Below, in pieces: positions 35,668-44,313 of a stretch of 64,000 nucleotides of DNA. The notes under the pieces are model-generated. The model saw nothing but the letters and a program-made list of their open reading frames with translations. It was not told the origin of the DNA and ran no database searches. Location: NCBI GenBank assembly GCA_963782415.1, contig CAWAJT010000008.1:310001-374000 (forward strand). Direction: 5' to 3'. Source of the stretch: Bog-473 sp963782415. Lineage in GTDB: Bacteria > Actinomycetota > Acidimicrobiia > Acidimicrobiales > RAAP-2. Each line of letters starts with the position of its first letter. The stretch's first letter is position 1. The position numbers and the translations under genes are program-made.

Positions 35668-37920
35668 ATGACGACGACCAGAGGTGCCGATCCCGAAGCG
35701 CTCGACGAGGCGGAGGGCGCGGCCGACCCGTCAGACCCGTCGGTTGGGACCCCAGAGGTCGTCCACGCAGACGACGCCACCGCCCCGACCGGCCCCTTCG
35801 CCCGGCTGGGCCGTTGGGCCGCCACCCATTTCCGGCGTGTGCTCATCGCCTGGCTCTTGGTCCTCGTCGGTTTCGGGTTCTTCGCCATCCACGTCGAGAG
35901 CGCGCTCGCCGGCGCCGGGTGGCAGGCGTCGAACAGTCAGTCGGTCGCGGCGCGGGCCCTCATCGAGAAGAACTTCTCGGGCCTCGGTGCCACCGGCCTT
36001 CAAGTCGTCGTCGTCGACCGGCACGGCCCGATCGCGTCGGATCCGCAGGCGCAGGCCATCGTGGCCAAGGCGACGAACGTGCTCCGCAACGATCCCCGGG
36101 TGTCCACCGTGGTCCCGCCCCAAGCCGGTGTCTCGCTGTCACGAGACGGTCGGACGGCGGTCATCACGGCGGGATCTGCCGCTGACTCCAACAAGATGGT
36201 GCAGGCGGCCGATACCGTCGCTACGCCTCTGAGCAGACTCTCCACTTCGGCGGTCACCGTCACACTGACCGGGGACAGCGCGCTGTGGGCCAATTTCAAC
36301 ACCGCCAATCGCTCGGCCATGTTGCGTTCCGAGATGCTGTCGTGGCCGGTCACGATCATCATCTTGGTCATTGCCTTCGGAAGCCTGGTGGCCGCCGGCC
36401 TGCCCCTGCTCTTGACCATGGCCGGCCTCCTGGTGGCCGCCGGCGCACTGGTCATCACCACGAAGTTCACGCCGGTCTCCATCTGGGCGCTGAACTTCGC
36501 CCTGATGTTCGCCTTGGCGTTGGGCATCGATTACGCGCTCTTCTTGGTGATGCGCTTCCGCAGCGCCCTTGAACGGCGGGGTGCGAAGCCCGGAGACCAC
36601 GAGGCCATCGTCGCTTCGGTGGCCGAGACGGTCGACACCGCCGGCAAGGCCGTGGCGTTCAGTGCGCTCACCGTGCTCGCGTCATTAGCCGCAATTCTGA
36701 TCGTGCCGAGCCCCGCCTTCCGTTCGATGGCCTTCGGCATCATGTTGTCCGTCGTCGCCGTGCTGGCGGCCACCTTGACACTGCTCCCGGCCGTCCTCGG
36801 CAAGCTCGGGACCAACATCAACAAGGGAAAGATTCGGCTGCGTCGCACGCCCCCGGCCCACGGTGATGAAGGTCCCCTCGACCGGGCGCTGCACGCATGG
36901 GGCAGGTTCTTGTGGCGTCATCCGTTCCCGGCTGGTGCGGCGGCCCTTGTCTTGTTGATGCTGGCGGCCGCGCCGATCATCGGGATGCGGACCAACATGC
37001 CCTCGATCACGATCGTGCCGGCCAGCGACAACGCCCGAGTGGGCTACAACCAGGTGACGAGCGCCTTCGGTCCGGGCGCCCCGGGAACCCTTCAGGTGGT
37101 GGTGCCCAAGGGCGACCAGACCCAAGCCCTCGACACCCTCGCGCACGCGGCCGGGGTGGCCGGCGTCGTCCCCGGCCCGACCCACGCCGGATGGACCCTC
37201 GACCAGGTTGTCCCGACCACGGGACCCTCGACGAGCACGACCGGCGCGACCATCGACCACCTCCGACAGGTGCTGCCGGCGGGGACGCTGGTCGGCGGGG
37301 CGGCGGCCGAGAACCATGACCTCGAGCAGTCCCTGGCCTCGCACACGCCTGTCGTCCTGGCCATCTTGGGCATCTTGGGATTCTTGCTGCTCCTGATCGC
37401 CCTCGGTGCCCCGCTGATCGCCGCGCTCGGCGTGGTGATCACGGCGCTGTCGGTGGCCGGAGCCTTCGGCATCGGTCGGCTCATCTTCCAGAACGGCGAT
37501 CTTTCGGGCTTGCTCAACTTCCAACCCCAGGGCTTCATCGACGCCTGGGCCCCGCTGTTCTTCGGGGCCATGGTCTTCGGCGTTGCCATGGACTACACGC
37601 TGTTCATGCTGTCCGCGGCCAAGGAGCGCTACGAGACGCATCCCGACCCCGAGCACGCCATGGTGGGGTCGATGCGCACGTCCGGGCGGGTCGTGCTCTC
37701 GGCCGCCGCGGTGATGATCGCCGTGTTCTTGACCTTCGCCTTGTCGGGCCCCCTGGCCCCCAAGGAGATGGGCGTGATCCTGGCCATCGCCGTGGCCCTC
37801 GACGCACTGGTGGTTCGCCTCGTGGTGCTGCCCGTCGCGCTGCGGTTGGGCGGGCACGGAGCCTGGCACCAGCCCAAGTGGCTCGGACGGATCCTGCCCA
37901 AGGTGAAGTTCTCCCACTGA
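35668..37920 (+). CDS. MMPL/RND-family membrane transporter
   Basis: 750 aa. After a hydrophilic N-terminus of about 45 residues, the protein has the MMPL layout: one membrane helix, a large external domain (VESALAGAGWQASNSQS...), five helices with GIDYALFLVMRFR (the family's GxDYxLF proton-relay motif), a second helix and external domain, then five more helices with GVAMDYTLFMLSAAKERYE. MMPL proteins export lipids, siderophores or small toxic compounds using the proton gradient. Its promoter carries two operators of the sulfur island, which is an unexpected target for a persulfide repressor and hints at export of a sulfur-containing metabolite. Confidence 0.9.
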   Translation: MTTTRGADPEALDEAEGAADPSDPSVGTPEVVHADDATAPTGPFARLGRWAATHFRRVLIAWLLVLVGFGFFAIHVESALAGAGWQASNSQSVAARALIEKNFSGLGATGLQVVVVDRHGPIASDPQAQAIVAKATNVLRNDPRVSTVVPPQAGVSLSRDGRTAVITAGSAADSNKMVQAADTVATPLSRLSTSAVTVTLTGDSALWANFNTANRSAMLRSEMLSWPVTIIILVIAFGSLVAAGLPLLLTMAGLLVAAGALVITTKFTPVSIWALNFALMFALALGIDYALFLVMRFRSALERRGAKPGDHEAIVASVAETVDTAGKAVAFSALTVLASLAAILIVPSPAFRSMAFGIMLSVVAVLAATLTLLPAVLGKLGTNINKGKIRLRRTPPAHGDEGPLDRALHAWGRFLWRHPFPAGAAALVLLMLAAAPIIGMRTNMPSITIVPASDNARVGYNQVTSAFGPGAPGTLQVVVPKGDQTQALDTLAHAAGVAGVVPGPTHAGWTLDQVVPTTGPSTSTTGATIDHLRQVLPAGTLVGGAAAENHDLEQSLASHTPVVLAILGILGFLLLLIALGAPLIAALGVVITALSVAGAFGIGRLIFQNGDLSGLLNFQPQGFIDAWAPLFFGAMVFGVAMDYTLFMLSAAKERYETHPDPEHAMVGSMRTSGRVVLSAAAVMIAVFLTFALSGPLAPKEMGVILAIAVALDALVVRLVVLPVALRLGGHGAWHQPKWLGRILPKVKFSH

Positions 37921-38152
37921 GCGGGACGGGCTCTTCAGCTGACGAGATCACCGACGAAGACGGGAGAGTGGCAAGGAACTACCGAGGAACTGAGTCAGGA
38001 CTTCTCGAGAGGTTCTTAGGGACGCCGCAGCCAGCCTCGAGAACCTGCTCGTCCAGTTCAGATTGTTCCCGGCCATCAACGCCAAGATGCTCAAGATGTC
38101 CGGCGAGAACATCGCTGAGTGCTTCGTCGCTCAGGCTCAACAAAGGAACGAC

Positions 38153-38296
38153 ATGTGCGTTGAAGTGACATGCAAGCAGTGCGGCCGCCCATCCTGGAAG
38201 GGGTGCGGCAAGCATGTGGAGCAGGTGATGGGTGACATTGCCCTAGAGAACCGATGCCAGTGCCGCGCGAGCTCAGAGACGAAGAGCCGACGTTGA
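38153..38296 (+). CDS. small cysteine-rich zinc-ribbon-like protein
   Basis: 47 aa from ATG 38153, with AAAGGAACG upstream. The reading MCVEVTCKQCGRPSWKGCGKHVEQVM...RCQC contains six cysteines and one histidine; CKQCG and GCGKH form a probable zinc site. I recognise the TC-x-x-CG-x-x-x-W-x-GCG-x-HV pattern from a widespread actinobacterial small protein of unknown function. The 10-residue tail after RCQC is longer than I expect. It is 232 bp after the MMPL gene and may be separately transcribed. Confidence 0.7.
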   Translation: MCVEVTCKQCGRPSWKGCGKHVEQVMGDIALENRCQCRASSETKSRR

Positions 38297-38518
38297 TTCG
38301 GACGATGAGTACCCGTGTGAAGCAAGGGTCCGAGCCATCGCCGGCCGCTCGCACGGATGGCGATGGAGCGCTTGAGGCCCCGCATTGCCCCCTTCTTGGT
38401 TCGCTTCCTCTTTCATTCTCCGCGCATGTACTCGATCGTTCGGACTTGTATGGCGGGGTCCTCTGAGGTCACTCCGTCCGACCGATGAGCCTGGACCAGC
38501 CCTGTCCTGAGGGTTGGT

Positions 38519-38547
38519 CCATAGCCCGATGATTGGAGGTTCAAATC
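38519..38547 (+). repeat. decayed tRNA-like repeat, copy C
   Basis: CCATAGCCCGATGATTGGAG followed by GTTCAAATC. Relative to copies A and B it keeps CATA-CCCGA, GGAGGTTCAAATC and the spacing between them, but the 3' arm of the T-stem is lost. It may be an older attachment scar from the same tRNA gene; 29 bp with several changes is weak evidence on its own. Confidence 0.45.
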
Positions 38548-38635
38548 GAATCTGGCGAGTGGGCTATGCGGTCGCCGACGCCCACAAATCGTAGTGACGC
38601 GGACGGGGGATCGAATCAGCTCACACTTGCTCGGG

Positions 38636-38652
38636 GTGAACTGCTAGTTCAC
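38636..38652. repeat. 17-bp perfect palindrome
   Basis: GTGAACT-GCT-AGTTCAC, followed at once by a further AGTTCA. Seven-base arms and a 3-nt loop could be an operator or a short hairpin. It lies 195 bp past the permease stop, so termination for that gene is possible but the position is distant. Confidence 0.4.
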
Positions 38653-38846
38653 TAGTTCAACAGGTTTCGATGATCTGGACCGTTTGGGCCAAAATGACAA
38701 GGCAATGCGTCTGGCCGGTTCGCGCCGGCCGCTGCGCTACCCGGGACAGCACTCTCTTCGCAGGGGTCCCGTGAACTCTGGGGCTTCAGGCCAGAAGGAT
38801 GCTCACCAGCAGTCGCCCCCGATTGCTGAACCGCGGCCCACCTCAC

Positions 38847-40226
38847 TTATGGATCCGCCTGTTGGTCGTGGGCGGCGGTTCCCTGATCAAGAGCGAGGTG
38901 TGCAGGGATGATCCGTCGAGTGACCCTCCGATACAGTGCTTCTATCGCGAATGAGCCGGCGATGAGGGCACCCACGATGACCACGCCCCATGGGTTGTGG
39001 CTCCGCTCTTCGACGATTAGGGCGACGAGCGAAGCGACGCACGCTGTCGCTGCGAGGATAGCCAACACCAGCGGAGCAGTGCGTTTGGCCAAGCGAGCGG
39101 CGGCGACGTTCACGGCGGCGAAGATGATCAGAAACGCGGCACTGCCAGTCAAGGCGATGCTGTTGAGGTTGAACGCATTGGCAACAACCAGCGTGAGGCC
39201 CGTCGTGACCAAGAGCCCTTCGACTGGGCGGTCCCAGACCTTCTTGTCGAACGCTTCCGGGAGCTCACCCGAGCGTGCGATCGTCCATGAGAGCCGGGCG
39301 GTGCCGTAGAGGGTGGCGTTGATGGCCGACGTCGTTGACAGAAGGGCGGCGACCGCGACCAGTACGAACCCCGCCTGGCCCAGGCTCGGCCGTGCCGCCT
39401 CAGCCAGGACGTAGGAGCTGGCGCCACGTACTTGAGCGAGGGTGAGTGTTCCGACGGTTACGACTGCGACGAGCACGTAGAGGGCGATCACGATCACCAC
39501 CGAGAGGTAGAGCGCACGGGGGAGCGTCCGCCCGGGGTTCCGTACGTCTTCGGCTGCGTTGGATATGAGCTCGAAGCCCTCGTACGCGACGAAGATCACC
39601 ATCCCGCCACCGATGATGGCGAGGGGATCGGGCCAGGTATTCGAAGAGAGGTGAGACCAGTGCGTACCACCGAAGGCCGCGGCCACGACAATGACGAGGA
39701 TGATCACCTTGGCAGCCACGATCCACTCCTCCGCGCCACCGACAACGGAGGCTCTGGCGATGTTGAGGATGGCAATCACGATGATGATGGCGCTCACTAG
39801 AAGATGGTTGACTAAGGCTGACGGATGGCCCGAGAGCAAGCTCTCCGCGTACCCGGCAAACGCCGTGGCGTACAGCGAGATCATCACGACATAGCTGAGC
39901 CACAACAAGACGTTGAGTCCGCCGACGAAGACTCCCGACCCGAACGTCTCGTTGAGAAAGGCGACTGTCCCGCCGCGGCTTGGGTAGGCGACCGACAGCC
40001 GGGCATAAGAGGTCGCTGTGAGGAGGGCTACGCCGCCGGCGAGGAGAAACGCGATTGGAGCCGCACCACGGGCCAGTTCGATCGAGAGGCCCAGCACGGC
40101 GAAGATGCCGCCGCCGACCATCCCACCGATCCCTATCGCCACCGTGCTCGCCAAGCCCAGAGTCCGCAGAGGTCGATCGGGCTGGGCCCTTGAACGCGAA
40201 TATTCCGGTGCAGATTCCGGCACCAA
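38847..40226 (-). CDS. APC-superfamily amino-acid permease
   Basis: 459 aa, intact. Twelve hydrophobic segments; TM1 carries IGIGGMVGGGIFAVLG, the unwound GxG(I/V)GxGIF motif of APC transporters, and TM6 has FVAYEGFELISNAAEDVRNPGRTLPRA, the classic FxAYxGFE...NP motif. It would import amino acids or polyamines with protons or exchange them. The divergent TetR relic and the GACCGATC operators between them suggest former local control of this gene. Confidence 0.9.
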   Translation of the reverse strand: MVPESAPEYSRSRAQPDRPLRTLGLASTVAIGIGGMVGGGIFAVLGLSIELARGAAPIAFLLAGGVALLTATSYARLSVAYPSRGGTVAFLNETFGSGVFVGGLNVLLWLSYVVMISLYATAFAGYAESLLSGHPSALVNHLLVSAIIIVIAILNIARASVVGGAEEWIVAAKVIILVIVVAAAFGGTHWSHLSSNTWPDPLAIIGGGMVIFVAYEGFELISNAAEDVRNPGRTLPRALYLSVVIVIALYVLVAVVTVGTLTLAQVRGASSYVLAEAARPSLGQAGFVLVAVAALLSTTSAINATLYGTARLSWTIARSGELPEAFDKKVWDRPVEGLLVTTGLTLVVANAFNLNSIALTGSAAFLIIFAAVNVAAARLAKRTAPLVLAILAATACVASLVALIVEERSHNPWGVVIVGALIAGSFAIEALYRRVTRRIIPAHLALDQGTAAHDQQADP

Positions 40227-40342
40227 ACGAACCTACTTCTGTCGCCGGACATGGTCACAGTCCTTCAGAGAGACGGAGTCTCGTGGCGATGTGAAGCGCT
40301 GGCGGTCGCCCCGGGGGTCGATTCACGGTTGCCGTCAATTGG

Positions 40343-40376
40343 ACCGATCGGTTTGACGCATTAGACCGATCAGTCT
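40343..40376. promoter_or_regulatory. TetR-type tandem operator
   Basis: Two palindromes share GACCGATC: ACCGATCGGT (40343-40352, perfect) and AGACCGATCAGTCT (40363-40376, one mismatched pair), centres 22 bp apart. They lie between the divergent permease and TetR genes, immediately before the TetR start, as expected for an autoregulated TetR pair. Confidence 0.65.
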
Positions 40377-40377
40377 C

Positions 40378-40863
40378 ATGATGAATCGTGCCCCGCTCAC
40401 CATTCGAAGGGCTTCCTTCATAACGCCAACGAGAGGTGCTGGATGCTGCCGCCCACGAGTTTGCCCGTTACGGCTACGAGGGAGCCTCGTTCAACCGGAT
40501 CATGGCGGGAGTAGGCGCATCCAAGGGGGGCGACGTACTCCTGGTTCAACGATTAAGGCCGACCACTACCGCGCCGTTGTGGACGAGTCGGTGAACCGGA
40601 TGCTGGCAGCGATGGGGGAATCGAACAAGCGGTTGCGAGGTCGCGTTCTGGCGTCGGGCAAGCAGGCACTTCGAAGACGTCAGCCGCTTCTACCGCGAGG
40701 ACCAGCCGTAGCCGTTCTTGTCCTCAGCGTCTCCCGTGGCGAAACAGATGATGACTTGTTGAACCGCAGGCGCCGGTGCTTCGAAATGCTCGTGGTCGAA
40801 GGCCGCCAGTGCGGTGCCATGCGAACAGACCTGCCGGCCGATCTCTGCGCCGAGGTGATCTGA
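40378..40863 (+). pseudogene. TetR-family regulator, multiply frameshifted
   Basis: Pieces of a TetR N-terminus appear in successive frames: VLDAAAHEFARYGYEGASFNRIMAGVGASKG, then ATYSWFND, then KADHYRAVVDESVNRML, and a C-terminal stretch LLNRRRRCFEMLVVEG. At least three single-base changes are needed (near 40435, in the G run near 40533, and an extra T near 40553). Unlike the left-hand genes, damage here is clustered within 130 bp. The tandem operators beside it remain intact. Confidence 0.65.
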
Positions 40864-41160
40864 TCGATGACCGAAGCTGCTGACCGTTGGTTGGTCCGCA
40901 ACCGACTTGATCTCGGTCCAGACCGAGGCGAAACATCCGGAGACATCTGCAGATGAATCAGTGATGCACTTCGTGCCAAACCTAGGCAAGACGTGGAGAG
41001 CAGAATGGCGTCCGCCCATCAAAGGAAGTTGCTGATCGATGAAAGCTCCACCGCCTCAGCAGCGCCAAACCATTGATGTCAAGGTCACGGGCGTGCGGAT
41101 TGCGCCGCGATGCCTCCCCACGCCGGCGTTGGCCCGAGCAGACAATCCGAACCACGCTCG
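40864..41160. other. intergenic, nothing recognised
   Basis: About 300 bp between the TetR relic and the collagen-like gene. Open frames are short and without known motifs. Confidence 0.35.
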
Positions 41161-41760
41161 TCACGCGGCAGGCGCAGTGGTTGTCGTTGTCGGCTTCGCC
41201 GCCCTGCCACACATGACGAAGGGCTTCATTGTCATCTTGACTCCTGCTCCGAGCGGGCCGGTGACGATGGCGACTGTCTGCCAGTGTGTCTTGTTGAGGG
41301 GGAAGGATGAGCGCAGTTCCACGTTGCGGTCTGCTTGAACCCCCGGAGCCGAGACCTGCGCCCCGCCACTCAAGAGAATGTGTCCAGCGGGGCATGTCGT
41401 CTTCGCAACCAGGACCGTGCCGACGGGGGGATTGGGGGCAGACGTGAGCGCCGTGGCAGCCACGATCGAGGTGTCGCTTAGGGTGCCGGCCGGACCGGCT
41501 GCTCCGGCTGCTCCTTTGGGTCCCGGCACGCCCTGCGGGCCTTCGGGTCCAGTAGCCCCCCTGGGTCCCGTCGGTCCCTGCGGGCCAGATGTCTTCGCCG
41601 GCATCGTGGCAAGGGCATACGCCCCGACTCCGAGCCCGGCCAGCCCGATAACAAGCGCACCGACGACGACGGGAGCGACCCACTTGCGCTGACCCTTGCC
41701 GTTCCACGCTCCCGCCGGCTCCTGGGTGGTCGGTACCTGCGTAGTGGGCGGATTCGACAT
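41161..41760 (-). CDS. membrane-anchored collagen-like protein
   Basis: 199 aa. A short cytosolic tail (MSNPPTTQVPTTQEPAG) leads to one transmembrane helix (about residues 29-51). Residues about 58-91 are Gly-X-Y repeats (GPQGPTGPRGATGPEGPQGV and onward) that can form a collagen triple helix. The following C-terminal domain has two cysteines (TTCPAGHILLSGG and FVMCGRAAK) probably joined by a disulfide outside the cell, and the end is Thr/Ala-rich. Likely a trimeric surface protein. It is divergent from the MarR gene, with a palindrome between them. Confidence 0.8.
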   Translation of the reverse strand: MSNPPTTQVPTTQEPAGAWNGKGQRKWVAPVVVGALVIGLAGLGVGAYALATMPAKTSGPQGPTGPRGATGPEGPQGVPGPKGAAGAAGPAGTLSDTSIVAATALTSAPNPPVGTVLVAKTTCPAGHILLSGGAQVSAPGVQADRNVELRSSFPLNKTHWQTVAIVTGPLGAGVKMTMKPFVMCGRAAKPTTTTTAPAA

Positions 41761-41807
41761 GAAGTTCCTCTCCGACGGGCTCGGATCCCGTTCATCTCAA
41801 ATATTTA

Positions 41808-41827
41808 GACTAGACCAATTATTAGTC
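41808..41827. promoter_or_regulatory. palindrome in the collagen-like/MarR divergent region
   Basis: GACTA-N10-TAGTC inside a strongly AT-rich stretch (about 41800-41860) unlike the rest of the window. The position, just before the MarR gene and 48 bp before the divergent gene, is typical for a MarR operator. Confidence 0.45.
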
Positions 41828-41843
41828 GATAGCAATAGTTCGT

Positions 41844-42401
41844 ATGATAATATTAGTTGTGGACGAAAACAGGACCGGGCTTGAGAGTTCGCCACTCAAC
41901 CGAGACGCTCCGCCGGACGAAATGGACGAGGATCTGCTGCGGGTCAGCCGGATCTTTGTGGCCATAGCGGCGAACTCGCTCGCAGGAGAGGACGGGCAGC
42001 TGTCCATCCAGCAATACCGAGCGCTGGCCTTGTTGGCCTCTCGTGAGGGTCAACGGCCGGCAGATCTAGCTCGATCCCTCGGGGTGACGCCCTCGACCAC
42101 CACCACGCTGTGCGATCGCCTCGTCCAAAAAGGAATGATCTCGCGTCGACGCGCTGGCTCGGACCGCCGATCTGTCTTCCTCTTCGTCACCGCGCACGGA
42201 CATGAACAGCTCGCAAAGATCGCGATTCGACGAAGCGCAGTGCTCCGCCAAATTTTTGTTCGCCTGCCTCCTGAGGTCCAAACTTCGTTAGCGGCAGCCC
42301 TTCCCGCGTTCATCGAGGCAGCTGGTGAAGTCGACGTTGACGAGTGGTCAATCAGGGGACTCGTCGCGGGGCGAATGTCCGCGGCTGACTGGATGCAATG
42401 A
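41844..42401 (+). CDS. MarR-family transcriptional regulator
   Basis: 185 aa as read from ATG 41844; no ribosome-binding site is seen there, so a start at ATG 41922 (MDEDLLRVSRI) is also possible. The winged-helix core is clear: LSIQQYRALALLASREGQRPADLARSLGVTPSTTTTLCDRLVQKGMISRRRAGSDRRSVFLFVT, in the normal order of H2, recognition helix and wing with the DRR motif. Probably autoregulatory and controlling the divergent collagen-like gene through the palindrome at 41808. Confidence 0.85.
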   Translation: MIILVVDENRTGLESSPLNRDAPPDEMDEDLLRVSRIFVAIAANSLAGEDGQLSIQQYRALALLASREGQRPADLARSLGVTPSTTTTLCDRLVQKGMISRRRAGSDRRSVFLFVTAHGHEQLAKIAIRRSAVLRQIFVRLPPEVQTSLAAALPAFIEAAGEVDVDEWSIRGLVAGRMSAADWMQ

Positions 42402-42986
42402 GCGGACGCCGGCGGCCAGCTCAAACGTCGCGAGAAGGTTGACGTGCATCCTGGCCAGGGGGCACTGAGACTAAGACGCGAGAGCAAACTCCCTACGGCG
42501 AAGCCACTCAACGGTCATTTCAGACACCACCCGAAAATTGCGATCACCGTCCTTGCCTTCATCAGCGACGCTACAGTTTCGCCACGATGAAAACGACCAG
42601 ATGGTTTGTGGCCATGGTCTCGATCCTGATCGAAAATGGGATGCATCGACGTATTCGAGGATTGTGAGCGACTTCCGCCGGACCTCCTCGAAGGGATGAA
42701 GTGACCGACGCTTGACCTCCGCCCGAAGCGACACCTGCGGAGGTGTTCGTCAACATTTTGCGCGGCCATATCCCGGTTTCGTACGCTGTCTAAGGTTATT
42801 CACAGGTTCTTGGCCCTCCGCTTCGGTTGTCCTTGGGAAAACCGTCAAGCGGAGGAATGCAATCATTCTGCGTATGCCAGTTGTTGGCCGGATTGGATGA
42901 GGCCTTCACCCGGGTGGGGTTCTTCACTCAACCACATCCGTTCAGCCCTCCACACAATCTCCACGTCGTATGAATAGGGTCGCTTG
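42402..42986. other. intergenic, nothing recognised
   Basis: The 585 bp after the MarR gene contains only short frames without recognisable motifs. The stretch likely includes the promoter of the CDF-like membrane protein. Confidence 0.4.
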
Positions 42987-43616
42987 ATGAGCACCCTTGA
43001 CGATGACGTGGACCCAGCCAGGCATTCGCTCCTGGCGAGAGCACTGGCGCTCTCGTATTTTTCGGTCGCGTGGGGACTGATCGCCGGCGCGTCCGCCATA
43101 ACCGCAGGCCTCCTGGCGGGGAGTCTCGGGGTTCTTGGTTTGGGTCTCAACGTCCTGGCTGATGTAGCTGGGTCCATCGGTCTCATCTGGCGCTTCGGAG
43201 TGGAACGACGCGATCCGCCGCGAGGTCTTCAGGCTGAAGCTCGCGCCTCGATCGTCGTCGCCACCGGCCTGAGCCTGGTGGCAATCACCCTCACGGTTGC
43301 AGCAATCCAGAACCTTCTCTCGCATTCCGTGCCTGAGCACTCACTCTTCGCAATGATCTCGGCGGGAGCCTCCGCTGTCGTGCTTGCTCCTCTTGGATGG
43401 GCGAAATATCGCACGGGAAGCCGGCTCGGCAGCCACGCGTTGATGGGCGACGGGACATTGAGTGCCATCGGAGCTGCCTTGGGGCTATTGGCCCTGTTGG
43501 GACTCTTGGCCGAGCAACTCCTCGGGTGGTGGTGGGCGGATCGGGCTACGGCACTCTGCGTGGCGCTTGTCGCCGCGACCGAGGCTCTCCGAGTGATACG
43601 AATGCGCCCGGATTGA
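42987..43616 (+). CDS. cation-diffusion-facilitator-like membrane protein
   Basis: 209 aa with five to six hydrophobic segments. The pattern resembles the CDF transmembrane domain: an early LGLGLNVLADVAGSIGLIW and a later GSHALMGDGTLSAIGAALG, equivalent to the two metal-site helices with H/D-x3-D spacing. The second site reads HALMGDG, keeping His and Asp, while the first keeps a single Asp. The C-terminal cytosolic metal-sensing domain is missing, so it is shorter than usual (about 300 aa). It may transport a divalent metal or be a divergent relative. Confidence 0.6.
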   Translation: MSTLDDDVDPARHSLLARALALSYFSVAWGLIAGASAITAGLLAGSLGVLGLGLNVLADVAGSIGLIWRFGVERRDPPRGLQAEARASIVVATGLSLVAITLTVAAIQNLLSHSVPEHSLFAMISAGASAVVLAPLGWAKYRTGSRLGSHALMGDGTLSAIGAALGLLALLGLLAEQLLGWWWADRATALCVALVAATEALRVIRMRPD

Positions 43617-44313
43617 ACGAGGTGGTCGTTGGTTCGATTCGTCAGCGTCGTCCAGACTGCAGGGCGAGCGCAGCAGAATGATCGAACGGACGCCTGACAC
43701 CCCTCGTCATCCCCTTTTTCCTTTTCGCACAGGACTCCGGTGCGACGACTTCTGATCGCACGACGTTGAGCGGACCGATAACCGACGCCAGCGTTCTCCA
43801 TCGTTTGCTTTCCGTCGGAAACGAAGTCACACGGCGACGTTCTTGGCCACCCCTCCGCACGCAGAGCCCCCCGACTCGACCGACCGGGATGGAGTCCTCA
43901 GGGCGTCGTAGTGACGAAGCTCGCACCGGGGGAGATCAGTTCGGAAAGAGAATGGTTGTGTCAGATACGGCCGTTTCGCATACCGGCAGGATTGACCGCA
44001 CCATGGGCTCAGGTCGCTCCTAGCCCAGCGGAAGAATCCACCTCGTGATCGTGGGGCGGACTCCGATGTATCTCGAGGCAGACGTTTTTGGAAACGGTTC
44101 GAGCTGATCAATGGGTGTGGGGTGATCGTAACGAAACCGCGATCGACTCCTTAGTCCGTTCTTATCGCACATGGGAATGTCAACCTTCAGCGACCTTGTT
44201 CCACCCCAGAACGAGGTGATGCGAACGACGGGAAAGGTATGCAGCGAGTGCAACTTCTGAGGTATCGACTGCCTCGCACTGGGCCCAAGTGGCGGCACGA
44301 GTAGGAGAGCGCA
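43617..44313. other. 697-bp gene-free stretch
   Basis: No gene, tRNA or strong hairpin was found. It precedes the solute-binding protein gene, whose AGGAG ribosome-binding site is at its right end, so it probably includes that promoter. Confidence 0.4.

Larger units (their letters stand above)
38297..38846. other. intergenic, with decayed tRNA-like repeat and a palindrome
   Basis: No gene is recognised in these 550 bp. They hold the third tRNA-like fragment and a perfect palindrome (listed separately) and form the right edge of the sulfur island. Confidence 0.5.

Noticed and set aside
36685..37917. 410-residue open frame antisense to the MMPL gene
   Set aside because: High-GC shadow of the real gene; composition is Gly/Arg/Asp/His-rich with no domain, whereas the plus strand shows a clear MMPL protein.
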